DNA of 64,000 nucleotides from Firmicutes bacterium CAG:646. GTDB lineage: Bacteria; Bacillota; Clostridia; Lachnospirales; Lachnospiraceae. Each line of letters begins with the position of its first letter. Positions within the stretch are counted from its first letter, which is position 1. The stretch lies in the NCBI GenBank assembly GCA_000432335.1, contig HF995366.1, positions 19,203 through 83,202 on the forward strand, given 5' to 3'. Below are positions 34,329-43,524 of this stretch, piece after piece. The notes under the pieces were generated by a model. It saw only the letters and a list, made by a program, of their open reading frames with translations, was not told the origin of the DNA and did not search any database. The position numbers and the translations under genes were made by a program.

Positions 34329-34351
34329 TCTGGATCAGAATGGAGGAAATT

Positions 34352-35158
34352 ATGGATAATAACCAGAGACAGGACTGGTGGCCCAATAACGACAAGGCTC
34401 CTGAAACAGATACATCCTCTGGCGCCGAAGTACACGATTCTGTACAGCCACATCCGGAACCAGACCCTGTTCCCCACCAGATTCCAGAAGAATCCGGCAC
34501 TGAACCTGAAACTGTTCCTCAGGAAAATTCCTATAATACCTGGAACAATCCACAAGGACAAACCCAGGACAATCCTTATAATAACTGGAACAACCAGCAG
34601 GGACAATATCAAAACAATCCTTACAATAACTGGAACAACCAGCAGGGGCAGTATCAAAACAATCCCTACAATAATTGGAATAACCAGCAGGGACAATATC
34701 AGAATACCCCTTATAATAATACGCCTAACCGTCCTCCCATGCGGTCAAACAATGGAATGGCAATCGCCTCCCTAGTCATGGGTGTTTTATCCATTGCGCT
34801 GATCTGCTGTGGCTTCTCCTATTTCTTTGGAGCCCTTGGAATCCTTTTTGCCATACTTTCCAGAAAAAATGGACCTATGGATCCACAGGCAAAAGTCGGT
34901 CTGGGACTTTCCATCGGAGGTACCGTTGTCGGACTTCTCATGATTCTTTTCGTATTGTTTGGAAGTACGGAATATTCTGATTTTATGCAGGAATACGAAC
35001 GTTTCTATAACGAATATGAAGACGATTATGATTCCTATGATGACCCGTATTACGATGATTATTACGGAGAAGACTTCTATTTCGACGGTCCTTTCCAGAA
35101 TCTCCCTAATCAGGGTGACTGGAATATGGAAACACCGGACGAGGGAAGTTCCCTGTAA
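34352..35158 (+). CDS. DUF4190-like membrane protein with tandem repeats
   Basis: 268 residues. The N-terminal half is a hydrophilic, Pro/Asn/Gln-rich stretch with 15-residue repeats (NPYNNWNNQQGQYQN). Two close membrane helices follow (about 138-200; NGMAIASLVMGVLSIALI and GLSIGGTVVGLLMILFVL), the DUF4190 signature with the short FFGALGILFAILSRK turn. The end is Tyr/Asp-rich and acidic. The start at 34352 follows GGAGGAA by 5 bases; the longer upstream frame runs through leader hairpins. Function unknown; such proteins often accompany DUF975 and DUF2752 membrane proteins, both next door. Confidence 0.85.
   Translation: MDNNQRQDWWPNNDKAPETDTSSGAEVHDSVQPHPEPDPVPHQIPEESGTEPETVPQENSYNTWNNPQGQTQDNPYNNWNNQQGQYQNNPYNNWNNQQGQYQNNPYNNWNNQQGQYQNTPYNNTPNRPPMRSNNGMAIASLVMGVLSIALICCGFSYFFGALGILFAILSRKNGPMDPQAKVGLGLSIGGTVVGLLMILFVLFGSTEYSDFMQEYERFYNEYEDDYDSYDDPYYDDYYGEDFYFDGPFQNLPNQGDWNMETPDEGSSL
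34523..34720 (+). repeat. 45-base tandem repeats within the DUF4190-like gene
   Basis: About four copies of a 45-base unit in frame: a diverged copy at 34523-34567 and near-identical copies at 34568-34612, 34613-34657 and 34658-34702, then a partial one. They code for 15-residue Asn/Gln/Tyr/Trp-rich repeats. Copy number could vary between strains by slippage. Confidence 0.9.
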
Positions 35159-35163
35159 TTTTC

Positions 35164-35598
35164 TTACAACGTGGGAATATGAAACAGCAACAGGATATTT
35201 CGCAAGATCCAGTTGACTGCCACAATGACCACTGCGCCGATCCCGTACCACCGATGAAATCGGCTTCCCACTGCCAATTTCCCTCTGGAAAGCCATTCGA
35301 TGGTATTGGACAGCAAATACCATGCATACAGCATTACCGTATATAATACAATGGGATGATAATATAAGGACTGAAACCATTTTCCTCGAAGCAGCGCCAG
35401 TACGGCTCTTGTTCCTCCGCAGCCCGGACAGTAAAATCCTGTCAGTGTATGAAATACACAGGGAGGCATGCGGCGCAGGATAGCTTCCGGGAAAATTCCC
35501 ATCTGTCGAAGCCTGATACCGAACACCAAAAATAGAAGTATGAGACACCAGCTGATCTGACACAGACGGTAAGCATTCTTCTTTCGGTCATTCTTCAT
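35164..35598 (-). CDS. DUF2752 membrane protein
   Basis: 144 residues with three or four helices and the DUF2752 signature CPGCGGTRA after TGFYC (about 55-64), a conserved Cys/Arg motif facing the membrane edge. The gene is convergent with the DUF4190-like gene, with only 5 bases between the stops, and divergent from the DUF975 gene. GGAGAAC precedes the start. Function unknown. Confidence 0.88.
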   Translation of the reverse strand: MKNDRKKNAYRLCQISWCLILLFLVFGIRLRQMGIFPEAILRRMPPCVFHTLTGFYCPGCGGTRAVLALLRGKWFQSLYYHPIVLYTVMLYAWYLLSNTIEWLSRGKLAVGSRFHRWYGIGAVVIVAVNWILRNILLLFHIPTL

Positions 35599-35637
35599 GA
35601 TTGTGTTCTCCTTTCATCCCCATCTGGAGGTTAGTAT

Positions 35638-36378
35638 ATGAAACGTTCAAAAGAACTGAAAACAATGGCCAGAATGCAGCTGGCCGGAAAATACAGCACC
35701 TATATAGGCGCCTACGCTCTCTTTTTTATGATATCCGGGACTGTCGCATCCCTGTTGGGATTTTTCCTTATGAGCGGAAGTCTGTCCTCATCAGACGGTT
35801 TACCCTTTACAAGCATTCCCCAACTGATTCTGTATTTTGTGATCGAATTGATTGTTTCCCTGATCTTATCTATATTCTCCCTGGGATTCAACAAAATGTT
35901 TCTGGATGGAAGCCGTGGCTATCGGGTACGGTTTGAGGATCTTTTCTACGGATTCCGTCATCATCCGGATCGAGTGATCCTCCTGCAGTTTTTGCTCCTG
36001 CTTATCTCTATGGCGTGTATGGCTCCGGGCTATATCCTGGTCCTGTGTGCGATGAACATGGAGCTCCCCACCCCTGTACTGATTCTCAGTATCATCCTTC
36101 TGATCGCCGGAATCATTCTGTTGGTTTACTTTGCTTTAATTTTCAGCCAGAGTACCTTCCTGATCGCAGACTATGATGACCTCAGCGCCATACAGGCGCT
36201 CAAAGAAAGCCGTAAACTGATGCATGGAAAGAAAGGAACATACTTTTATCTTCAACTTTCTTTTCTGGGTATCCTGTTTCTCTGCATCTTTACTTGCTAC
36301 ATCGGTTTTCTGTGGGCGATTCCTTATATCATGATGACACAGACCAACTTCTACAGAAATATTATCAACGAGATTTAA
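35638..36378 (+). CDS. DUF975 family membrane protein
   Basis: 246-residue integral membrane protein of the DUF975 family. It starts with the family motif MKRSKELKTMARMQLAGKY (precursor helix), followed by about six helices, and includes GYRVRFEDLFYGFRH and the late DLSAIQALKESRKLMHGKK motif, which is the most conserved part. TGGAGG lies 8 bases upstream. Function is unknown; members are common in lactic acid bacteria and Clostridia and often occur beside DUF2752 genes, as here. Confidence 0.88.
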   Translation: MKRSKELKTMARMQLAGKYSTYIGAYALFFMISGTVASLLGFFLMSGSLSSSDGLPFTSIPQLILYFVIELIVSLILSIFSLGFNKMFLDGSRGYRVRFEDLFYGFRHHPDRVILLQFLLLLISMACMAPGYILVLCAMNMELPTPVLILSIILLIAGIILLVYFALIFSQSTFLIADYDDLSAIQALKESRKLMHGKKGTYFYLQLSFLGILFLCIFTCYIGFLWAIPYIMMTQTNFYRNIINEI

Positions 36379-36381
36379 CCC

Positions 36382-36427
36382 AAAAGGGGCTTTCGGTTTT
36401 CCATTGGATCTCCGATCGCCCCTTTTT
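36382..36427. terminator. Bidirectional terminator between DUF975 and lysC
   Basis: Arms AAAAGGGGC (36382-36390) and GCCCCTTTT (36418-36426) with a 27-base loop, A-run on one side and T5 on the other. Serves both converging genes. Confidence 0.78.
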
Positions 36428-36439
36428 CATTTTCTCGTT

Positions 36440-37651
36440 TTATTCTGACAATCCAAACGCCTCATGTACGGCATTCATGGCAGATACGGCATCCTGTGAA
36501 TCTACCAGCACCGTAATACGGATTTCGGATGTTGCAATCATATTAATATTTACATTCTGGCTATACAGACATTCAAACATCTTAGCTGCCACGCCGGGAT
36601 TGGACATCATACCTGCCCCTACGATGGACAATTTTGCCACATCGCAGTTATATTCCACTCTTTCAAATCCCAACACATCCTTATATTCTTCCAGAAGCTC
36701 AATCGCCTCCCGAAGATTTTCATGGGATACGGTAAAGGAAATATCCTTTGTCTCCTCACGACCTACGGACTGGATAATGATATCCACATTAATATTTCTC
36801 TTTGCCAATGTATTGAATAATTTAAATGCGCTTCCCGGTACGTCCTGTATTCCGATCACGGAAATTCGATCCGCATTTCTGTCCAGCGCCACGCCGCTGA
36901 TGAGCATTCTCTCCATCTTTTTCACGACCTCCTTAACTTCCGTTCCTTCTGATTCATTCAAACTGGACCGCACAATCAGGCGCACTCCATATTTTTTTGC
37001 CATTTCTACGGAACGGTTGTGCAGTACGCCTGCTCCCAATGCTGCAAGATCCAGCATCTCGTCATAGGTAATGGCTTTCAGTTTTTTGGCTTTGGGAACC
37101 AGACGGGGATCTGCCGTATATACACCGTCCACGTCAGTATAAATCTCGCAGGCATCTGCGTGAAGCTCTGCTGCCAGAGCAACCGCCGTCGTATCAGATC
37201 CGCCCCTTCCCAGAGTGGTAAAATCATCGTACTTATTTACCCCCTGAAATCCGGTAACGATCACGATTTTCCGGTCATCCAGTTCTCTGCGAATCCGAGT
37301 TCCGTCAATTTTTTTCAGACGCGCATTTCCATAAGCGCTGGTGGTTGTCATAGGTACCTGAAAAGCGTTTAAGGATACTGCCCGAACACCCATCTGTGCC
37401 ATCGCCATGGACATCAGAGATACCGACATCTGTTCGCCTATGGTAAGCAGCATATCCATCTCTCTTTTCGGTGGGTTGGGATTGATCTCCTTCGCCTTTG
37501 CGATCAGCTCGTCCGTATATTTTCCCATGGCGGAAAGAACCACAACCACGTCATGCCCTTCGTTATAATCACGAATACAGCGCTCTGCCACATGAAAAAT
37601 CCGCTCTTTGTCTGCCACGGAAGTTCCGCCGAATTTTTTAACGATTAACAT
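36440..37651 (-). CDS. lysC: Aspartate kinase
   Basis: First enzyme of the aspartate family pathway (lysine, threonine, methionine), 403 residues. N-terminal kinase domain with KKFGGTSVAD (5-14), GFQGVNKYDDFTTLGRGGSD and DVDGVYTADPRLVP; the C-terminal ~140 residues form paired ACT domains (ISVIGIQDVPGSAFKLF, LSIVGAGMMSNPGVAAKMF) for feedback control. The start at 37651 follows GAGGAGG. It is the last gene of the leftward cluster ACT protein-hom-apgM-lysC, spaced by 33 bases from its neighbour. Confidence 0.96.
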   Translation of the reverse strand: MLIVKKFGGTSVADKERIFHVAERCIRDYNEGHDVVVVLSAMGKYTDELIAKAKEINPNPPKREMDMLLTIGEQMSVSLMSMAMAQMGVRAVSLNAFQVPMTTTSAYGNARLKKIDGTRIRRELDDRKIVIVTGFQGVNKYDDFTTLGRGGSDTTAVALAAELHADACEIYTDVDGVYTADPRLVPKAKKLKAITYDEMLDLAALGAGVLHNRSVEMAKKYGVRLIVRSSLNESEGTEVKEVVKKMERMLISGVALDRNADRISVIGIQDVPGSAFKLFNTLAKRNINVDIIIQSVGREETKDISFTVSHENLREAIELLEEYKDVLGFERVEYNCDVAKLSIVGAGMMSNPGVAAKMFECLYSQNVNINMIATSEIRITVLVDSQDAVSAMNAVHEAFGLSE

Positions 37652-37684
37652 TCGTTTCCTCCTCATTGTTCCCGCAGAGCCGTT

Positions 37685-38890
37685 TCACCGAAGGAAATAT
37701 TCCATAAGCTCCCATCCGTTCTCAAAAAATACTCCGCTCTTTTTCGCCTCTGCTTCGTTGTAATTCCATGTGTGTTCTTCCTCCCCTGCACTGTCATACA
37801 GAAGATAGGGAACGGGGTCTGCCGTATGCGTTCTCACTGAAACCGGTGTGGGATGATCCGGCAGGATCAGCATGCGATACGGCTCGCCAAAAGCATCCAG
37901 CCCTTCCTTTACCGGAAGGATCACTCTCTGATCCAGATACTGGATGGCTTCTGTCTTTCGTTCCACACTTCCCTGATGCCCCATCTCATCGGGAGCCTCC
38001 ACATGGATGTAAGCAAAATCATACCCCTTTTTCGTCAATGCGTCAACTGCTGCCCGGGCTTTTCCCTCATAATTTGTGTTTAAGCCTCCGTTTGCCCCCT
38101 CCACGTGGATATTTGTCATTTCTGCGCCGACAGCAATCCCTTTCAGAAGATCCACTGCCGAGATCATCACGCCTTTTTTTCCATATTTACTATAAAAAGA
38201 ATCCAGAGCCGGACGGGTACCCGCGCCCCAGAACCACAAACTGTTGGCAGGATGCAATCCCTTCGCTTTTCTCTCCTGATTTAAAGGATGCGATGACAAG
38301 ATCTCATAGCTTCGTCTCTGCATTTTTGCCAATACAGACTCCTTTGGCAGATGGGAACCGATTTTTTGTCCCAAAATATCATGCGGCGGTGTCAGCTCCA
38401 CGATGTTTCCCTGTCTCCAAACCAGACAATGGCGATAACTGGTTCCCACATAAAACTGAAATCCTTCTTCTTCCAGTCTTTCTTTCACCGCCTGTAAAAG
38501 AACCGCTGCATCCTCCGTACTGATCTCATCGGCACTGTGATCCATCATTACTTTTTCTTCATAACACACTTCTTCCGATGACACTGTGACCAGATTACAA
38601 CGGATGGCAACATCGCCCTCATCCAATGTAATCCCAATACTTAAAGCCTCCAAAGGTGATCTTCCCGTATAATACTTTCGGGGATCGTATCCCAGTACCG
38701 ACAGATTTGCCGTATCACTGCCCGGCTGCATCCCTGTTGGAACTGTCTGTACCCTTCCTATCTGAGAAACCTTCGCCAGTTCATCCATAACAGACGTCTT
38801 TGCATATGCCAGCGGCGTCTTCCCATCCAGCTGTTCCAATGGCAGATCCGCCATTCCATCGCCCAAAACCACCACATACTTCATATTCAT
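37685..38890 (-). CDS. ApgM-type phosphoglycerate mutase-like protein, candidate homoserine kinase
   Basis: 401-residue member of the alkaline phosphatase fold, 2,3-bisphosphoglycerate-independent mutase family ApgM. It has metal motifs GDGMAD (9-14), the nucleophile segment PGSDTANLSVLGYDP and HVEAPDEMGHQG. It lies between lysC and hom on one strand, with no thrB of the GHMP type in the window. Proteins of this type in the same context have been proposed to be a second class of homoserine kinase, so threonine synthesis is the likely role. True mutase activity cannot be excluded from sequence. Confidence 0.82.
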   Translation of the reverse strand: MNMKYVVVLGDGMADLPLEQLDGKTPLAYAKTSVMDELAKVSQIGRVQTVPTGMQPGSDTANLSVLGYDPRKYYTGRSPLEALSIGITLDEGDVAIRCNLVTVSSEEVCYEEKVMMDHSADEISTEDAAVLLQAVKERLEEEGFQFYVGTSYRHCLVWRQGNIVELTPPHDILGQKIGSHLPKESVLAKMQRRSYEILSSHPLNQERKAKGLHPANSLWFWGAGTRPALDSFYSKYGKKGVMISAVDLLKGIAVGAEMTNIHVEGANGGLNTNYEGKARAAVDALTKKGYDFAYIHVEAPDEMGHQGSVERKTEAIQYLDQRVILPVKEGLDAFGEPYRMLILPDHPTPVSVRTHTADPVPYLLYDSAGEEEHTWNYNEAEAKKSGVFFENGWELMEYFLR

Positions 38891-38913
38891 CTTTCTCCCA
38901 TTTCACTGTTTCT

Positions 38914-40131
38914 TTAAAAGTGTACTCGGATCATCCCCAGAATATTATCAAACTGCTCTGCTTTTTCCAGATAAGCAGCCTCTGTCATTTCTTCCGTAAT
39001 AAAGCCAAATTCTCCATTTACCTGCGCCAGAACTTTCGCATCCACATTTCCGAAAACTTCTTCGACTCTGGAGAGATTTTCCGTAAAGCTTCCCTTCATG
39101 CGCACAAAAAATCGGCTGGACAGATCACGAATGTCTCCAAGCTCTAATTTGCTGTTACTCCATCCCACCATTACATTCACATCCTGATGTTTGGCGGCAT
39201 CGATCACATCTGCCACCACGGCGCTGGCAGTAGGAAGCTTGCCTGCTCCGCTTCCGTAAAACATAGCGTCTCCCAGCATATTTCCATGTACCAAAATAGC
39301 GTTATATACATCATTTACACTATACAGTGGACTGCTGCTGTTGATCATAACCGGAGATACTCTCGCATAAAATTTTTCTCCCATCTTCTGGCTGACAGCT
39401 AAAAGTTTGATACTGGCATTCCAGTTTCTGGCATACTTGATATCCGCTGAAGTGATATGTGTAATCCCTTCTGTGGGAATATCCTGATAATCCACATAAT
39501 GTCCAAACGCAATGGAGGACAAAATCGCAATCTTGCGGCAGGCATCCCACCCTTCTATATCTGCTCCGGGATTTCGCTCTGCATAGCCTCTTTCCTGAGC
39601 TTCTTTCAGCGCTGCATCAAACTCCGAACCTTCCGCATCCATTCTGCTGAGGATATAATTCGTCGTTCCATTCAAAATGCCGGTAATTTCTTCTATCTCA
39701 TCTGCCGTCAAAGAAGAATGCAGCGGGCGGATAATGGGAATCCCCCCTCCGCAGCTTGCTTCAAACAAAAAGTTGATATTTTTTTCCCGGGCAATTTCCA
39801 GCAGCTCTACGCCATGCTCTGCTACCAGCTCTTTGTTGGAAGTACACACAGATTTTCCCTGCAACAGCGCTTTTTTCACAAACGTATACGCCGGCTCTGT
39901 TCCTCCCATCACTTCCACCACGATTCGAACCTCTGGATCTTGCAAGATCACCTCATAATCATGAACAATTTTTTCCTGTATCGGATCACCGGGAAAATCT
40001 CTCAGATCCAACACATATTTAATCTGAATCTCATCCCCCGCTCTCTTACTGATCAGCTTGCGATTGGCATGAAGTACTTCCACCACACCGGAACCCACAG
40101 TTCCATATCCCAACACTGCTATCTGTATCAT
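38914..40131 (-). CDS. hom: Homoserine dehydrogenase
   Basis: 405 residues. The N-terminal NAD(P) Rossmann motif is IAVLGYGTVGSGVVE; the catalytic central domain has NGTTNYILSRMD, GADIEGWDACRK-like GADIEGWDACRKIAILS; the C-terminal ACT domain (about 325-405, FFVRMKGSF) gives threonine feedback. Start at 40131 has GGGAGTGAG upstream and lies 5 bases after the ACT-protein stop. It reduces aspartate semialdehyde to homoserine and is flanked by the candidate homoserine kinase. Confidence 0.96.
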   Translation of the reverse strand: MIQIAVLGYGTVGSGVVEVLHANRKLISKRAGDEIQIKYVLDLRDFPGDPIQEKIVHDYEVILQDPEVRIVVEVMGGTEPAYTFVKKALLQGKSVCTSNKELVAEHGVELLEIAREKNINFLFEASCGGGIPIIRPLHSSLTADEIEEITGILNGTTNYILSRMDAEGSEFDAALKEAQERGYAERNPGADIEGWDACRKIAILSSIAFGHYVDYQDIPTEGITHITSADIKYARNWNASIKLLAVSQKMGEKFYARVSPVMINSSSPLYSVNDVYNAILVHGNMLGDAMFYGSGAGKLPTASAVVADVIDAAKHQDVNVMVGWSNSKLELGDIRDLSSRFFVRMKGSFTENLSRVEEVFGNVDAKVLAQVNGEFGFITEEMTEAAYLEKAEQFDNILGMIRVHF

Positions 40132-40136
40132 AAATC

Positions 40137-40580
40137 TCACTCCCTGCCTAATATTTTCAAGTAATGAACGCCTGTCTGGTCTTCCATCTGGCGGATCATA
40201 TCCTCGGCATCACCCGCCTCAGGTAAAATCTCCACACTCAATGTCAATGTGGCAACGCCATTAATAGGAATACTCTGATGAATCGTCAGGATATTCCCCC
40301 TGAATTGTGCAACCGTTCTTAAAATATCCGAAAGAATTCCCGGCTTATCATCCATCTGAAGAATAAAGGTAACTGTTCTTCCCTTCGCCTGATCGTGAAA
40401 CGGAAAAATATCATCCTTATATTTATAGAAAGAACTCCTGCTGATTCCTACTCTCTCTGTGGCTTCCTGAACCGTAACTGCCTTTACAGAGTCCAGAATC
40501 TTCTTGGCTTCCACAACCTTCAAAAGAACTTCCGGTACTGCCTTTTCTTTTACAACGTAGTATTTTGTCTTATTTTCCAT
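40137..40580 (-). CDS. ACT-domain regulatory protein (UPF0735 type)
   Basis: 147 residues. An N-terminal helical segment (VLLKVVEAKKILDSVKAVTV, with a helix-turn-helix-like EATERVGISRSSFYKYK) and a C-terminal ACT domain (about 67-145; GRTVTFILQMDDKPGILSDIL). This is the UPF0735/PheB-like family found just before hom in many Firmicutes. It probably binds an amino acid and regulates the aspartate family genes or enzymes. GGGGG precedes the ATG at 40580. No proven function. Confidence 0.9.
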   Translation of the reverse strand: MENKTKYYVVKEKAVPEVLLKVVEAKKILDSVKAVTVQEATERVGISRSSFYKYKDDIFPFHDQAKGRTVTFILQMDDKPGILSDILRTVAQFRGNILTIHQSIPINGVATLTLSVEILPEAGDAEDMIRQMEDQTGVHYLKILGRE

Positions 40581-40773
40581 ATTTCCCCCTGCCTCATTTT
40601 CTGCCGCCCCTGAATATGTACGTCACTGAAATACATTTGTAATCATGAAACAGATGTTATCATGTTTTCAATGGTTATGCAAGCTTTTTCTCCCTTAAGC
40701 TTTCCTTTTCAAAATAGAAATTTTATTATATACTGATCTTATATCTTCATTATTATATAAAGGACGGATTACT

Positions 40774-41571
40774 ATGAAATTACTCGCTATCGATATGGAC
40801 GGCACCTGTCTGGATCCCCACAGCCGTATTACAGATTCTACACTGGAAGCGCTGCGAATGGCAGCCGATTCCAACATTCTTATAGTTCCCACCACCGGTC
40901 GGGCTTTATCCTGTCTGCCTCATCAACTTATTGAGGAATCTTTCTACCGTTATGTAATTACTTCTAATGGCGCTCAGGTGACCGATCTCCAGACAAATGC
41001 CACTATTTTTCAGGCTTTGATCCCTCGTTTGGTGGCTCAGGAGCTCCTTCATTCCTGTCATTCCTTGAAACTGGGACTCACTGCGCACATTCATCAGGAA
41101 TACCTTCTGCAAGGCAGACTGCTGGCTCTTCTTGGAAGGATTTTCTACAAAAAAGACGCCCGAAAAGCGCTCTGTGTAAAGGATCTGGCTCATATTGTTA
41201 AAACCACTTCCTACGATATTGAAGAACTGCAATTTTACTTTTTTTCTTCCTCCGCTTCCAGCCGTTTAAAAGAAATTCTGGCTTCCTATCCGCAACTGCT
41301 GGCTGCTTATACGGGAAGCTATGTGGAGATTTTCTCTCAGAATGCCTCAAAAGGAAACGCTCTGGCTGCACTGGCAGCTCATCTGCATATCCCCACCTCT
41401 CAGATCGCCTGCATCGGTGATGGAGAAAACGACCTTTCCATGTTTCAATCATCTGGACTCCGCTTTGCTATGGGAAATGCCGTTCCCGCCCTCAAAGAAA
41501 AAGCGGACCACATCCTCCCCTCCAACGGACAGGAAGGCGTGGCCCACGCCATTCGCAAATATCTCCTATGA
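40774..41571 (+). CDS. Cof-type HAD phosphatase
   Basis: 265-residue HAD superfamily hydrolase of the Cof subfamily (IIB cap). Nucleophile motif DMDGTCLD (7-14), motif II TTGR, Lys in the ASKGNAL loop, and metal motif GDGENDLSMF. Such enzymes dephosphorylate sugar phosphates, flavin or pyridoxal phosphate with broad specificity. AAAGGACG lies upstream of the ATG. It is a single plus-strand gene converging on the YdjH-like gene with 11 bases between stops. Confidence 0.93.
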   Translation: MKLLAIDMDGTCLDPHSRITDSTLEALRMAADSNILIVPTTGRALSCLPHQLIEESFYRYVITSNGAQVTDLQTNATIFQALIPRLVAQELLHSCHSLKLGLTAHIHQEYLLQGRLLALLGRIFYKKDARKALCVKDLAHIVKTTSYDIEELQFYFFSSSASSRLKEILASYPQLLAAYTGSYVEIFSQNASKGNALAALAAHLHIPTSQIACIGDGENDLSMFQSSGLRFAMGNAVPALKEKADHILPSNGQEGVAHAIRKYLL

Positions 41572-41582
41572 TAATGTTGCGA

Positions 41583-42389
41583 TCATAAGCTGCGGCCTCC
41601 GCCTCCATGGCTGGAGCCGCTGCTGGAAGTATGCACGCTGCTTCTTCCCCCACCGCCTCCGCCAGAAGAATTGGAGGAAGAGATAGTTCTTTTCGTCACT
41701 GTTTCATTAATAAACTGATCTTCTTTTTGCTCCAGCCGCACCCCGCCCAATTTCTGGAAAGGATAAAAATACTGCTGTTTCTTCAACTTATAAGAAGAAT
41801 GCAGAGACACTACAAAAATAATCACGCCTCCCAAAGCGAGCCCCAGTGCTACCAGCGCTTCCACCCACGTGATAGAATAATATCGGCTGACTTCTCCTGT
41901 CTCGGGATTATAATTATACTGTCCGTCCGGTATTCCTGCATTCATATACCGCTCCGTCTGATCCAACATCTGCAGTATTCCGTCTCCGTACTGCTGTATT
42001 TTCAGATTCCCATAACCCGCATCGATCACGGACTGGATTCTGTCATCGGTGAGAAAACGGATCATGGAACCGCTGGTGGATATCCATACGTTATTATTAT
42101 ACAAATCAATGAGAAACAGCGCTCCATTTTCACTGTAATCATGGCTGTCATAATAATCATCTGCATATTCTTCAGAGGTTTTCCCTGTCGCTTCCCTTAC
42201 TGTCACCACCACATAATCCTGTTTCCAGGCTTCTGACATTTCTCCTGCTTTTTCCCGGATCTCCTGTTCCTGAACTTCGTCAAAAAGTTCCGCCTGATCC
42301 ACTACAAGCTCCTTTTCCGCCTTTACCGGAGCCGGCACCATCAGAAAAAGGACCAGAAACAAACCCGCAAGCCACCCTGTCTTTCTCAT
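41583..42389 (-). CDS. TPM-domain membrane protein (YdjH/YgcG-like)
   Basis: 268 residues: signal peptide (1-24, cleaved after PVKA), extracellular TPM domain (about 30-145; VDQAELFDEVQEQEIREKAG, YADDYYDSHDYSENGALFLI), one membrane helix (about 175-200), and a C-terminal tail ending in glycine/serine runs. AGGAGG precedes the start at 42389, whose ATG overlaps the TGA of the upstream gene (ATGA). It is the last gene of a three-gene operon that matches the B. subtilis ydjG-ydjH-ydjI group, part of the PspA/LiaH-linked envelope stress network. Confidence 0.88.
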   Translation of the reverse strand: MRKTGWLAGLFLVLFLMVPAPVKAEKELVVDQAELFDEVQEQEIREKAGEMSEAWKQDYVVVTVREATGKTSEEYADDYYDSHDYSENGALFLIDLYNNNVWISTSGSMIRFLTDDRIQSVIDAGYGNLKIQQYGDGILQMLDQTERYMNAGIPDGQYNYNPETGEVSRYYSITWVEALVALGLALGGVIIFVVSLHSSYKLKKQQYFYPFQKLGGVRLEQKEDQFINETVTKRTISSSNSSGGGGGGRSSVHTSSSGSSHGGGGRSL

Positions 42390-43477
42390 AATAGTAATCC
42401 TCCTGCAAGCCCAAGTAAAAATATAATGGCAAATAAAATACCGGAGATAATCCCCACTTTCTTCCTGTCTATGGGAAGTTCTCCACAAACCTTTCCCGTT
42501 TGTCCATTAATAGCGTAGTAATAGGTCTTCTGATCCTGCCCCTGATAGGTAATTACCCAGGCGGGAACCAACGCATACTCCCAATCCTCCTGTAATGTCT
42601 GAATATCGAACCCCTGGACCGTCACAGTTGTATAGCCTTTCGCCGTAGCTTTCAGCAACTTCTCACCGTATTCTTTCACGTCTTCCTGAATGCTCTGCTG
42701 AAATTCCTCTCGCTCCATGTCCCGTTTTTCTGCCTGAAAACCAGACAGATAACCCATGGAAAATTCTTTTGCCTTCTGAATCTCATAAGGCTGAATCCCT
42801 TCCACCAGTTTTTTGTTCGCTTTTCGCAAAGCATTTCTGGACATGGCTGGAAATTCCAGTTCTCCGCTTCGCTGCAGCCTATAATGACGGGTCTCCGTAT
42901 ATTCTGTATTTCCTCTCCGCCACACCCGCACCTTGGTCGCCCTCGCCTCCAGAGCGCCCCGTCCTTTCCAGTTGATCATCCAGTACGGAAAATACACTCC
43001 CGAGAGCAGTTCGATCTGTTTTTTATCAAAAAATCCGTTCGGTACGAATTTTTTCTTTTTCATTGCATCCAGAAAAATCTGTTCTGCTTTCTTCCTGTCT
43101 ATGGAAAAAGGCAGAATCCAGCCGGGAAGGTATTTCCCGGACAATCTTCCAGATAATACCACCGGATTGTGACAATAGTAGCAAAAAGTAGCCGCCGTCG
43201 TCTCGTCTGTGATAATTTCTGCTCCACAGCTGGGGCAGGTATAGACTACCGCTTCCCCACTCTGTTCTTCTTCCTCTTTTACCGGCTCCTCTTCTCTTTT
43301 CTCCCCATCAAAATCAGCCGTCCCGGATTCCCGGGGCGGCTGTTCCTGCGGATACATCTCATCCATCTGATCCTGTGTAAAATCAGAACCGCAGTACGGA
43401 CATTCGTACTTCTGGGTAGAAGGTTCAAAAACTAATTCCCCATCACAGTTGGGGCATTTGAAGCTAATTACCGACAT
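42386..43477 (-). CDS. TFIIB-type zinc-ribbon membrane protein (YdjG-like)
   Basis: 363 residues. First zinc ribbon near the N-terminus (FKCPNCDGEL...ECPYCGSDF), an acidic Glu/Pro linker, second zinc ribbon (YTCPSCGAEI...FCYYCHNPV at about 92-115), a central domain (YLPGWILPFSIDRKKAEQIF; FPYWMINWKGRG), and a C-terminal membrane helix (about 340-362). This is the YdjG layout. AGGAGG lies 7 bases before the start at 43477; a longer in-frame start is rejected. It sits between the SPFH and TPM genes of the operon. Confidence 0.88.
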   Translation of the reverse strand: MSVISFKCPNCDGELVFEPSTQKYECPYCGSDFTQDQMDEMYPQEQPPRESGTADFDGEKREEEPVKEEEEQSGEAVVYTCPSCGAEIITDETTAATFCYYCHNPVVLSGRLSGKYLPGWILPFSIDRKKAEQIFLDAMKKKKFVPNGFFDKKQIELLSGVYFPYWMINWKGRGALEARATKVRVWRRGNTEYTETRHYRLQRSGELEFPAMSRNALRKANKKLVEGIQPYEIQKAKEFSMGYLSGFQAEKRDMEREEFQQSIQEDVKEYGEKLLKATAKGYTTVTVQGFDIQTLQEDWEYALVPAWVITYQGQDQKTYYYAINGQTGKVCGELPIDRKKVGIISGILFAIIFLLGLAGGLLL

Positions 43478-43524
43478 AGCAAAACCTCCTGTCCTATTTA
43501 TCTTAGGAAAGTATGAAACTCCCG

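Noticed and set aside
37768..38523. 251-codon plus-strand frame opposite the ApgM-like gene.
   Set aside because: Pro/Ser/His-rich translation without motifs, antisense to a well-supported gene.
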